In this document: positions 46,302-57,202 of the stretch, in pieces | How positions within the stretch are numbered: the first letter of the stretch is position 1 | Layout of the letters: the number at the start of each line of letters is the position of its first letter | NCBI GenBank assembly: GCA_038496445.1 | Contig: JALMLS010000062.1 | Span: forward strand, 496,001-560,000 | Length of the DNA stretch: 64,000 nt | Source: Trichosphaerium sp. ATCC 40318 | Taxonomy: Eukaryota; Discosea; Flabellinia; Trichosidae | Reading direction: 5' to 3' | Translations under genes and position numbers: made by a program | Notes under the pieces: generated by a model | Told to the model about the DNA's origin: nothing | Databases searched by the model: none | The model's input: the letters and a program-made list of their open reading frames with translations, nothing else

Positions 46302-48664
46302 TTAATAAGTTTTGTGGATAGCACACTTTGTTTCTTTATCGTACAGTTTAGCTGCCTGACGCATCTCTTTACAACTCATAGAGTAATTAAAGCATTCCTG
46401 GAATCAAATTAAATATGTAACAAAGTGTTGGATACGAGAGGTCATGTACCAATGTCATAACAATAAACTGTATAAAATCGTGATTGTCAGGTATTTCTTC
46501 AGATTCCAGCATTTCTAGATTCATTTGAAGCCTATTATAAGTATAAATTAGCTAACAAGCAAGCAGTTAATAATCATGAAAAACACAGTACGAGAGTTTT
46601 TTGTATTTGGCTAGAGAGCCTGGGATGTATGCTTTAACCTTTTCGATTTTCACAGAATAAGGGTCACCTGCAGATATTGTTATGTTTAACGATCTTAATC
46701 ATTGTATATGATGAACATAACGTACTAGGTTTGTAAACTTTGTTTTTTACTAAGAGCGGTTCCAGTAATGTTAAATACTCATCTTGTTGTGGTGTTCCAA
46801 GTTTTTCAAGAAATTGTTGCAAACAAAAAAAATCGGTGCGACGCAGTCCTGGATCTTTACCGTATGCGCGCCATAATGCGTTTTCCAGTGCATCTGCTCT
46901 TTGAATGTTTGTAATATCTTTTAGTACTTCATATAAGTCCTTCATTAAGAATGTTATGAGAAGAGAATACACGACATCTTTGCCGATGAGAAAAAAGAAA
47001 GAAAACTCACTTTTGGCGTTGCTGTTTTTGCGTTAAAAGAGGGAATTGCATCGGTAAACTGTTTAACGTAGTGCATGAATACTGGATTGCTGAAAGCAGA
47101 TCTACCGAGTGAATCTTCATAAACAGCCAGTAAGTTTTAAAAAAGGAGCCAGCAATGACATACTACAATGGTCAAGTATCCAAACACCTGGCGAATGTCC
47201 ATCCTTTATGTATTGCCAATCAATTGGTACTTCCGTATACTAAAGCGCTTTTAAACATTTAAAATTCTAGAGTACGTACTATGGGTACTACTGGACTCTT
47301 CAATGGATGGATCATACCTGCATTATGGCTTAGACCTTTTATTTTAAAAAACGAAAAGAAAAGTTGTACGTTCACATTTCTTGTCAATGTATGCAATCAC
47401 ATCAAATCTAAATGGTTCTTTTCCAAAGTTTACACTGCATTTAGCATTTTTTGATTTCATACCAATTGTAGGAAAGAACATATGACCCTTAATGTCAGGC
47501 TAAAGCAGTCATGAACAAAGTACAAAATAATAAGAAAAAGAAGCAGTAGTACATAAGGAATAACGCCAATAAAGTTGCCATTCTTTGTAAAGAACATTTC
47601 GTTTTCTTGAAAGTCAAACCCACATCCAATCGTATCATGAAGTCCCCACTTTTCTTTAAACATGTATGTCCATGTATTTCCTTTTCAAAAGTATATTAAT
47701 ATTAAAACATCAAAATGAAACTGAACAGAAAACCTACGAAAAAAGAATGCACCGTCATCTCTAAAAACAAACAATCAATCAACGCTTTGTATTTACAAAC
47801 TATTACCCATGGTATCCGTAAGAAAAATTAAGCCACCCAGGCAATGCCTTGGCTTTTGCAAAATACTTGAGAGCCGCCCCGATACTAATAATGCTATTTG
47901 TACAACATTAGTAAGTACACTTTATATTTTATGCCACAGCAACCACTTACCCAGGATGGTCACCACTATCAATCACATAGATCTCGTAGTACGATACTGA
48001 TGCGATTGTACCAAAAGGAAGTGGTCTCATTGGATGTGATGCTTGACAACTCTAAACAACATCAAACTAGCAACCCGCAAGTATTTTTGTTAACCGAAAA
48101 AATTACCAAAAAGACAAAAAGCTTCCTTACCATAGACCTATCTTCACCAATATATGTGACCTCTGTATTGTCATTTGAGAAACGTAAGAGTTGATCATGT
48201 TCTTCTACAAGAATAATAAAAGTCACGTGCGTGCATAAATAACATAAGTTGTAGTTGTACCTTCTTTTACAAGTCTAAGTGATGACATGTATTCATGGAG
48301 CGGGTATCGGTCTTTGAACAGTTGTTTCCATGTCATACCTTTTGGAAGATGGTGAACCCATTTATATTTGCTACAAATCATCGCCTATTGTTTGTCAGGG
48401 AAAATATTGAATGCGTAAGATGCGTACCCATAGAGATTCAGCGGAATACATCTTTTTCCAACTCTTTGACACCAATGGAATAACAACTATTCATGTTAGT
48501 GTCAACACAAGTCAAAAAACAACTTGCCAGGCTGTTTGATAGGTATTAACATAAATATCTTATGACTGATCTAATCCGTTACATGAGGATCGCAAAGATT
48601 AATATATTATAAACGGTACCTCAAGGGGTATTTTAGAAATAGGTACATCGTCAGTTGAGTTCAT
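46302..48664 (-). CDS. F-box/SPRY-domain protein (FBXO45-like layout)
   Basis: Multi-exon gene from ATG 48664 (MNSTDDVPISKIPLE) to TAA 46302. The F-box is split by introns: ISKIPLEISHKIFMLIP and, next exon, VIPLVSKSWKKMYSAESLW. The second of these introns appears to use a GC-AG pair (GCAAGT...ATGAATAG), needed to keep the phase. A SPRY core follows: LHDTIGCGFDF, then FFTKNGNFIG. The C-terminal 150 residues are helical (ADALENALWRAYGKDPGL, QQFLEKLGTP) and unrecognised, ending KCAIHKTY. F-box plus SPRY is the layout of FBXO45, an atypical E3 subunit; orthology is not established. Exons between 47700 and 48300 are only partly defined. Confidence 0.72.
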
Positions 48665-49345
48665 TGTAGATAACTCAATGAGATGTATTGCCGTTCCCCT
48701 CTGTTCTTTCACGCAGCGCTTTAACAGCAGGGAGTTGCTTAATTAATGAGAGTACTTAAGCACACACGTGACAATTTTAAGAACATTTTGAGAAACATTT
48801 AGGAAACACGTGGTAATTCAACAAATACAGTAGAGTCTTTTCCTTCTACACATCGTCTACCTTTTAGGTTTTGAAAGCCGGTTAACTTCGACTTCTACCA
48901 GCAATGACTCAGCGAAATATTGTGGTAGCTACTTCAGCATTATCCAAACAAAATTCAAAGCTACAAACAATAGTTTTCTCACTTTAATTTAATCTTGGTT
49001 GTAGGTGACCACTTATTGAGTTGAAACTTTATTTTATTGTGTAGTAGTAGGTTTATTTTTGCCAAATGTTAATTCTTAATTTACTACCTGATGAGTTACA
49101 GTACACTTTTAGTGAGTTAATAGTGACTAGTTGCGGAAGCCTCTCTGTCACAACACTTACAATCCTTGTTACTAATGTGCTGCAAGAAGTTTGTGAACAA
49201 TGCCTTACACTTTCATACGTAAATACTGTAGCGGTGTAAATAGTATGAACACCAGAAAGAGCTTGTACACATTCATCCAGAAATTATTGCCTCGTTTTAT
49301 TTACCAAAGTAGGAAAAACAAAAAAAACACAAGTTTTTCAATCCA
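48665..49345. other. intergenic, divergent promoter region
   Basis: Lies between the starts of the F-box/SPRY gene (minus) and the GH79 gene (plus). Two CACGTG sites at 48764 and 48808 lie 44 bases apart near the minus-strand start. No gene was seen. Confidence 0.45.
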
Positions 49346-50934
49346 ATGCCGCTTCGTGTATTGGTATTTTTATCTTTATTAGCTCTAACAGGTTGCGAAA
49401 ATAATGTATCTGTATCTGTAGGCCAAGTTATAGCAAACACGCTACCAGGTGGTTCTTGCGTTTATCAATCTTTTATTTAACTGCCCTAGCTAGAATTCGC
49501 TTCGTTTACGCTCGACTGGTACTCTAAAGACGCTGTACGTGTTTCGTTAAACTTATCCTAACAAATTTACCTTAATCCTCAATTAGGGATGCCAACCAAA
49601 CGGTTGGGGAACTGCAGGCATTCTCACACTAAATTTAAAGAGCCAACGACTTAAAAACTTGGCTAAAGCGTATTCACCTGGTTTTCTTCGTATAGGAGGC
49701 TCTTTAGATAACGTAATTACGTATCTAGTGACAAAAAATATCACGTGCGATAATCCAGAATATTGCTTGAACATGACAAGGTGGCTTGAGGTACTCGACT
49801 TCGTAAAGGAAGCCAATTTGAAGTTGATTTTTGGATTGTCGTATCCAGTGATTGGTGAGAATGTTTGGGACCATAGAAACCCTGAGGCGTTCTTGAAATA
49901 CACTGCTGAACAAGGTTATACATTGTACGGGATAGAATTAGGCGAAGAAATGGAACCTCCTAAGACACCACTTGGCTCCCAGAACTTTTCAAACTATGTT
50001 GCAGCTTACAAAAAGTGCAAAGAAATTATTGAAGTTATATGGCCTGAAGGTGTATCACAGCCTAGACTAATGGGACCGTGTCCCGGTATGCAACAATTCA
50101 ATGATTTGGCATGGATGGATACATTTATCAATGGTACACTAGGGTACGTCATAGTTGAAAGCTTCCAAAACTGTTCCTTCTTGTGATTCATCGAAAACAA
50201 TGTTAACAGTCTATTTAAGTTATTTGGATGATTTGGTTTACCACTCTTATGACGAGAAACCTACTCCTGGGTTCATCGAACAGACTTTAGCACAGGCTAA
50301 AAGTATGAACGCTATAGCTGACAAACATAAACCGCCAATACCAGTTTGGTTAGGTGAAGGTGGGCCTCACAATCATGGTGGACTTCCAAACATCTCAAAC
50401 ACGTTTTCAGACGGGTTTTACTACCTTGATGCTCTTGGCCAATTATCTAACCTTGGACATGCCGCTTTTAATAGACAATCTTTTGTAGGTTGTCACTACG
50501 AGCTTGTTGATACAAACACATTTGAACCGAATCCAGATTACTACACAGGTCTTTTATGGAAAAGGTTGATGGGATCACGTGTTCTTGGCTTGAAGTTGGT
50601 CCCTTCTGATGACTTTCATATCTATGCTCATTGCGGTTTGGTAGCTTCAGGAAGTGTTGCTTTTGCTGTACTTAATAATAACCCTGACAAAACCGTTGAA
50701 GTAACGATTGAAGGGCTAGCAGGAACTGAAAAAAGGAATGATTATTTTTTTACTTCAAAGGAACTATTATCTAGAGACATGTACCTCAACGGTAATTTGC
50801 TCAAAATGAACGGCGACGATTTACCTACAATTACACCTACAGTTAGTTCAGGGTCTTCTTTTACTGTACCTGCCCAGTCATACGGATACGTAGTATTCCC
50901 AAATACAAAATACGCTTTGTGTGCATCTCAATAA
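49346..50934 (+). CDS. secreted glycoside hydrolase family 79 (heparanase/beta-glucuronidase-like)
   Basis: Start at ATG 49346, giving signal peptide MPLRVLVFLSLLALTGC. The next short exon has EFASFTLDWYSKDA, the family strand S-F-T-L-D-W. Then come LAKAYSPGFLRIGGSLDN, the acid/base region YGIELGEEMEP (G-N-E-P in heparanase, here G-E-E-M) and, after an intron at about 50145-50220, LVYHSYD and the nucleophile in VWLGEGGPHNHGG. RQSFVGCHYELVD and the C-terminal beta-sandwich, ending YGYVVFPNTKYALC, complete the fold. It should cleave glucuronic-acid-type bonds outside the cell. The Asn-to-Glu change beside the acid/base Glu is notable. Confidence 0.87.
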
Positions 50935-51545
50935 ATAATCTTAGAGATTGTTTAATTGCTCTACATTTATTGACTTGTATAGACCCCATTGTGTCCGAGC
51001 AAATAGAAATTGAAGATGAGCACGAAACCTACAACACAATGGTAGATTCAATCGAACTTGTTGAACCTAAACAAGAAGTAAGAGATATCCTAATAAACAC
51101 TGAACTTCAAGCATTTGCATGTTTTAATAGCATGTGAAGATGATTGTTTTGGGTAAAATATGGTGTAGCTATATCAGCCTGGTCCCGATAGCGTAAGCCA
51201 CAAAACGAGAAAAAAGAAAAAATTGAAGTAGATTGTCGTAAATATTGTATATTGGTGTAACTCAATTATCGAGATGTAGCTCAAGGGAAGTTGTAGTAGA
51301 TAACAGATGTCGGATTTAAGTGTATTAAGCAAATGTTTCAGTACGGTACATTTAACAACTAAACGATTACCAATAGTGTTATGATTTATATATGTACAGT
51401 AACACAGATAGTGGTATTTAAAAGAACATGGTAGGCTTGATAAACATGAGTTTGTATCACTTTTTTTTTTTTTTTTTGGACATCTTGTTTTATTCTCAAG
51501 ATTATGGGAGTACGTGGAAAGCTATGGAAATTGTTGACTGCAAAA
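50935..51545. other. intergenic
   Basis: Contains an open plus-strand stretch to 51135 (protein-like: LHLLTCIDPIVSEQIEIEDE) without an ATG near its beginning, possibly an exon remnant, and a run of 18 T at about 51461-51478. Otherwise empty. Confidence 0.4.
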
Positions 51546-52150
51546 CGTGGATATATTAGTTAATTCTGTAATACTGGTCTGTTATGTTACTAGACCATAG
51601 AGATACTGTGTGTACACCAGCCAACGCCTTAACACCATTATCTGTTATGTTGCTGCACCACCGCAGAGATATTGTGTGTACACTAGCCAACGCCTTAATA
51701 CCATTATCTGTTATGTTGTCGCACCTACACACCAAAGCTTAATGGTATGAATGTTGTGCTTTTCAAAATGACAATACAATGGCCCAAGCCATTTACAAAC
51801 AATTTTAGTATGTTCATCTGTGAGAGCTTTTAATGAAACATCTGATACATCTATATCTGGTAAACCACTGAATTGACTTATATTTTGTTCCAATAGCGAA
51901 AAAAATGGCTTCATCATCGATATCTTTGGAGCAAACAGTCACGTTTGAAAGATCAATATTGCGAACACCAAAAAGGCAAGCAAAGTCATGCTTCGAAATA
52001 TCAATTAGAGCACTTAGTGCGCTAGTTTCGCCGAATAAAATGGCTGTGTTTTTAAGTAGTGGACTTCCTTTTAAAACACGACAATCTGATGATTGTTTCA
52101 ATCTAATCGAACAAACTCCAATAACATGGCGAATGATGTCGTGTATACAA
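51546..52150 (-). pseudogene. F-box/LRR gene broken by two frameshifts
   Basis: Three minus-strand frames follow each other. The first starts near 52140 and covers an F-box-like region and ACLFGVRNIDLSNVTV. The second, from 51917, has SGLPDIDVSDVSLKAL. The third, from about 51720, has two almost identical 69-base repeats giving DNITDNGIKALASVHTISL and SNITDNGVKALAGVHTVSL. The first frame change is at a run of seven T (near 51900), a typical slippage site. The gene belongs to the same GVHT-type LRR family as 7173-7970. Confidence 0.75.
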
Positions 52151-52347
52151 AAATTGACTCAATCGCCGAAACAAACCACGTGCGAAAATTCGATTTTTTC
52201 GACCTTAACGCAACCACTACTAGCATTGAAACTATCATATACTTCTGTAATATGCCCCACATGTAGCCACATAGCTATTCATCTTACTTTCATGTATTAA
52301 CAGCCTCACAACAAAGCTCAACCAGTTGATTAACAGTATTTCTTTAT

Positions 52348-53376
52348 TTACTCCTCTTTGGAGTCTTTAATTAGTACTTGACCATTATAATACCACTCTT
52401 GGTACTTTCCTTCTACCTCACCATTGACATAAGCCATTTTCTTCCATAGTTGGCCGTTACAATACCACACCTTGTACTCTCCTTCAAGCTTATCATTTTT
52501 ATAGCAACACTCCTTTTCTTGTTGACCATTTAAATACCAGCGCTTGTATACTCCATCTTTAGATCCGTTTACACAATGATAGTGAAGCAACAAAGTACCA
52601 TCGGTTCGCCACTGTTTATGCTCTCCATGTTGAATACCATTCGAAAAGTGACTGTGAAATTTAAGTTGGCCGTTTTCATACCAATCTTTGGACTCTCCTT
52701 CAAGTTTATCATTTATATAGTGACACTCATTCTTCAATTGACCACCGTATGGATACCATTCCTTCTGAATCCCTTCCTGTTTACCATTGGCATAATTAAA
52801 TTGTTGTTTAATTTTACCGCTTCTTCTCCATATTTTTCTCTCTCCTTCTAGTTTGCCTTTGACATAATGACAATGTTCCTCAAGTATTTTAGCAGTATGC
52901 CACTTCTTGTACTCTCCATCCAATAAACCATTTTTATAAAAACAAAGTTTATCTAACTCATCAACACCACAATACTCTTTGTACTCTCCCTCAAGTTTAT
53001 CATTAACATACTGATGATGATAATCTAATTTTTTTCTGTTCAACGTGGTGTTCCACCTCTTGAAATCTCCTTCACGTTTACCATGTTTCCAGCATTGTTG
53101 AGTTATACCTTTCCTAAGTCTGTGTTGTATCCATTTTCCGTGCTTGTTACAGTCACTATCAAACCGTGTTGTAGTCGCTGTTTGTTTTGAAAGGAGAGGC
53201 CATTTTGCGTATATTTCGCGGTCTAGGTCTAATAAATCAAGATGTAACTCAACTGGAAGCTGTAGTATGTGGTTGTATTCTATTTTCCTGGCATTCAGCT
53301 AGTAAATTGTTTTAGGTAAAGCGCAGATATGTTTAGTTAAATAAGGTACCTTGCGTTTCATAGTTGAGAGGCTCAT
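52348..53376 (-). CDS. F-box/YwqK (MORN-like) repeat protein
   Basis: Two exons: MSLSTMKRK (53376) then a GTACCT...TTACTAG intron and a long exon to TAA 52348, about 320 residues. An F-box sits at the start of exon two (ILQLPVELHLDLLDLD, then KWPLLSKQTATT). It is followed by about eleven tandem units of 22-24 residues, such as YVNDKLEGEYKEY, YENGQLKFHSHFSNG and YLNGQQEKECCYKNDKLEGEY. Bacterial proteins with these repeats are annotated as YwqK-type, but here nothing suggests a toxin/antitoxin pair. The repeats probably form an extended beta sheet that presents substrate to an SCF ligase (inference). Confidence 0.82.
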
Positions 53377-53556
53377 CTTTCTATTGTCAACGGCTGTAAG
53401 ACGTTCTTTGACTACAAGCGGTTTAACGATTTTCACGGAATCTAACAGCTTCATAAAGATAAAAATGGCGCGAGTGGCATTACAACCGAAGCGGTATCAA
53501 CGCCGCCTTCACCGCTTCGCAACCCGTGGGTTGGTTCACGACAAGAATGCGTTGCG

Positions 53557-54643
53557 ATGTCTAGTATGAAGTCTCCTACGGCGTTTGTAGTTAGAATAAG
53601 AAGCGTTTTGGGCATGTGCAGTAGTCCGGAAAAACGTTTGGCCCAAACTTTCGTTTGTAAATGTCTGTTGCTAGAAAAATGTCCCGTACAGCATAAATAT
53701 TATAACAACATGAGTGTTACATCTATATCACTTGCTTGGGCTGCTTTTACAGCTACTCACATGGTTTGTGCTTAAACGAGCTTTGATGTTTATAACTTTG
53801 CTTAGGGACTCTCTCATTCGCCTATACGGAAGCATTTAATAACTAGCATGGGCACAAACCTGTTTTTGTTTGCTTATTCAGTAATTTCATTTGCAACCTT
53901 CATTCCGTTGATTGGAGAATACTTGCAGTGCGTAGCGGTGCTCATTCCAAATGTAACATGTTTTAGGCTATCTTTAAACGTAGCCCCTTTCGCTCCCATA
54001 GCACTATGGAGGGACATCCTTTCAACAGCGTTAACATACACAGGAGTTTTAGGCGTTTTTAATGCCTTTTCAAATCCTCCTCCATCAAGTTTTATAAAAC
54101 AACATTTCGTTACTGAAGAAAAAGATGTTTGCTATGGTACTTAACGCTGCTAAACTACTTTGAGTAACACATTTGATATAGGTCTGGCACGTGCAACTAG
54201 ACATCCACTAGGATGGTCTGCTATACTGTTAACTATTGGTAAAACTATTGGAGCTTCTAATTCTGCTGACTTGATGTTCTGGGGCGTGTACGTATCTCTG
54301 AAATTACAATTATGTGGAATTGTATTTCTGATCTTTTCCGTAGATTACCTGTCTTTACACTGGCGTCATTGTATCACCAAGATGTAAGACACAGAGAGTA
54401 TAAACCAAAGCGATACTTTGATGAAACATCGTTCTTGCCATTCATGTCAATTGCATCAGGTTTGTTTAACTGTGGCTTGCGCAATTAAATGGCGTAGGTA
54501 AACAATCTTTGAGTGGAATTTGGAAGGATAGTACCGTCTTGCCGTCTTTGTTAGGTTCTTTGTTCGCTTTAGGCGTATGGTATTTAAGACCGAGCTTTCT
54601 ATTGACGTACCCTTATTTTGGGGTATTTCCAATGACCTTGTAG
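53557..54643 (+). CDS. NnrU-family membrane protein (Z-ISO-like)
   Basis: Six exons in phase from ATG 53557 to TAG 54641. A basic N-terminal presequence of about 45 residues (possible organelle targeting) is followed by NnrU landmarks: SLAWAAFTATHMGLSHSP, RKHLITSMG, FLFAYSVISFATFIPL, YGLARATRHPLGWSAIL and GASNSADLMFWG, then LYHQDVRHREYKPKRYF. The R-x-T-R-H-P motif is the family signature. In plants the family member is 15-cis-zeta-carotene isomerase; bacterial members accompany nitric-oxide/denitrification genes. Five or six membrane spans are expected. Function in this organism is open. Confidence 0.85.
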
Positions 54644-54925
54644 CTTGTAGAGCGTAAAATACTGTGTACACTTAAACCCTTGTCTTTTGAACGTACAGAC
54701 GTATAATAAATGGTGTATAAAACAAAACCGTATCGTTTTCTCAACAGTAGCTACTTTGTACTCATTGTTACACTTTGTACGTGACCAAGCGAGGTGTTTG
54801 ACTGCTTAATTAGGAAATTGATAATGGTGATCGCAATCGAGCTTTGTTTTAGAGCGGAGTCTAACATGGTCACTTGAGCTTTTTTTATTGTACCAGAAAC
54901 TGCAAGTGAAGTAACGCGTTGTATC

Positions 54926-56879
54926 ATGTTCAAGAAGCTTTTTGTACGCAAAAAAAAGAATAAGAAGGGCACAGGAGACGGAAAAGCAAAAAGACGAGCT
55001 GCATCTGTCTCCAACACCCGGACTACCTCCGCCAAGTCAGGTTCCGCTAAAACAAAATCAAAACGGTCTGTTTCAAGCGCACCAAAAGTAAAAGCAAAAA
55101 AACAAAGTGTCGTGCCAGCTGCTACCATAAACTCATTACCAGAGGTAAGGTTACTAACATTAGGGTATTTTCAGTCTAACATATTTTTACAGGAGCTTCT
55201 GAAGCTTGTTTTCAGAAGTCTAGATAGCAAAACTTACTTGGCTTGCGTTTTAACATGCAAAGACTTCAATAAAGTAAGCACCTGTGAGTAACATACTAAA
55301 ATGCTAAAAAATTATATTAGCGCTCAATTGTGGATTACAAAGCTTTTGTTGCAGGTACGTTGATGAGAAACGAACTTGCAATCAATACTAAATTTAGTTA
55401 GAGCAAAAAAAAGCAGTACAAGCCACCAAAGGTATTTATTCTTTCTATTTTGCGCGCCCATATCAATTACTGATTAGTGCAATCACCATCAGCGTCAGGA
55501 AGAATAAAACGCGCTGACGCGTACGAATGGGGAAGTGTACTAGGTAAAGGAGCTTTTGGGGACGTAGTAAGCGCTGTCGAGAAGGAGAGCAGAAGAAAGG
55601 TGCGCATTTTTGTTTGGTATGTTGTACTGAATCCTAAATCATAAAAAGGTGGCTATCAAGGTACTCAACAAACAACACGTAGTCAGAGAGAAGAAGCATA
55701 AATACGTGAAAACCGAACGTGATATTCTCGCTTCTACTACCCACCCTAATATTATAAGTCTATACAATACGTTCCAAGACAAAGAGAATTTATGTATCCG
55801 CCACAGAAGCAACATCTAGGAGTTTTTTTTTTTCAACGTTTGCTTTTCCTTTTTCTCTCCCTGTATTATACCCTTTGACTTTATAAGATTATATTATGGA
55901 GCTTGCAGAAGAGGGCGAGCTGTTTCATCACTTGAAAAAGGTAAATGACGCAATTACTTTTTGACATTTTCGGCTTTTTTCTTTTGGCCGTTTGTATCGT
56001 ACATACTTACGCATGGCGTTTAGCATGGTAAATTTACTATTCCTGTGGCTGCTTTTTACCTTGCCGAATTGATTTTGGCGTTAACGTATTTACACTCTCT
56101 TGGTATTGTTCACAGGTAGGTTGTGCTAGTTAACTCAGGAAGTTTACTATTTTTTGTAGAGACGTAAAGCCCGAGAATATTTTATTGGCCAAGGACTTTC
56201 ATATTAGACTCACGGACTTTGGTACTGCCAAGGTATGCGTAAAAGACCGTTGGAATTTAAGTTATTGTTTACGCATAGTCACTCCTAACGAATTATCAAG
56301 AAACTGGATACAACATCTCGCACAGCTCGTGCGTACTCGTTCACAGGTACGTATTTTTGAAAAAGAGAAAACGTTTTTTTAATCGGTAACTGTTACCTTT
56401 ATCTTATCTATCTCAAGGCACACCAGAATATATACCACCTGAACTACTCCTTGGCGAGGTGAGGCTAACCGTTTAGAAAAAAACAAACAGTTTTCTCTAA
56501 TCTCCGTTTAGGAAGCATACAGTTGTTTCTTGTCCGATTTTTGGGCTTGTGGATGTGTATTGTACCAAATGCTGGTGGGTAAACCACCGTTCACTGGTAT
56601 GTCACGTTCTATCGCCAACAAAACCAATTCTACTTTCGGTGAAATAACTCCGCCTTAGGTGCAACACAGTACCTCACTCTACAGGCTGTAAAAGAAGCTA
56701 ATTTATCCTTCCCTGATGATATGGATGAAACAGCCAAGGATCTCATCAGCAAACTTTTACAATCTGTTCCTGAAGAGCGCCTTGGTGCTGAAAACTTGGA
56801 CGATTTAAAAAGCCATAAGTTCTTTGCAACTGTAGACTGGGAAAATATCCACACGTGTACACCACCAAAAATGCCTTGA
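54926..56879 (+). CDS. F-box protein fused to a PDK1-type AGC kinase
   Basis: Exons run in one frame from ATG 54926 to TGA 56877. A Lys/Ser-rich basic N-terminus of 65 residues is followed by an F-box (INSLPEELLKLVFRSLDSKT, then LACVLTCKDFNK and AQLWITKLLLQ). A short linker (QKKAVQATK) leads into a kinase domain: LGKGAFGDVV, the VAIKVL lysine, LYNTFQDKENL, MELAEEGELFHHLKK, HRDVKPENILL, LTDFGTAK, TARAYSFTGTPEYIPPELL (activation-loop Ser kept), DFWACGCVLYQML and the PDK1-style end FFATVDWENIHTCTPPK. All catalytic residues are present. There is no PH domain. The kinase part has no start codon of its own, so the fusion is favoured; cDNA would settle it. Confidence 0.82.
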
Positions 56880-56979
56880 GGTCAAGGTACAAAGAAATAA
56901 AACACAAAAAATATTGCAACAAAGTTACAAACAACTGAAAGCTTGCAGAACCAGTAAATTTCAATTTTGTCATCAGACC

Positions 56980-57051
56980 GGCTGAGTAGCATAGTGGTTA
57001 TTGCACCTGCCTTGTAAGCAGGGGGTCGTGGGTTCGACTCCCACCTTAGCC
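56980..57051 (+). tRNA. tRNA-Thr(UGU)
   Basis: A 72-nt cloverleaf. The acceptor stem GGCTGAG pairs with CTTAGCC (one G-U), the anticodon stem CCTGC pairs with GCAGG (57006-57010/57018-57022), the loop CTTGTAA has anticodon TGT at 57013-57015, and the T-arm has GGTTCGACTCC, which is also the pol III B box. A T run follows at 57053. No intron. Confidence 0.92.
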
Positions 57052-57202
57052 TTTTTTGCTCCTTATTTTTCCTTTCTGAAACGTATGCTTGTAAATCCCT
57101 TACACAAGACGCGCAAGCTTACGTCATGTCGGAAAACCACCAATCACAACGATTTGTTCACATTTTATGTCATTTTACCATTGTCAATAAGTTTCCAACA
57201 TC

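Noticed and set aside
54751-55128. 125-codon minus-strand ORF
   Set aside because: It is a shadow of the Lys/Ser-rich N-terminus of the F-box/kinase gene.
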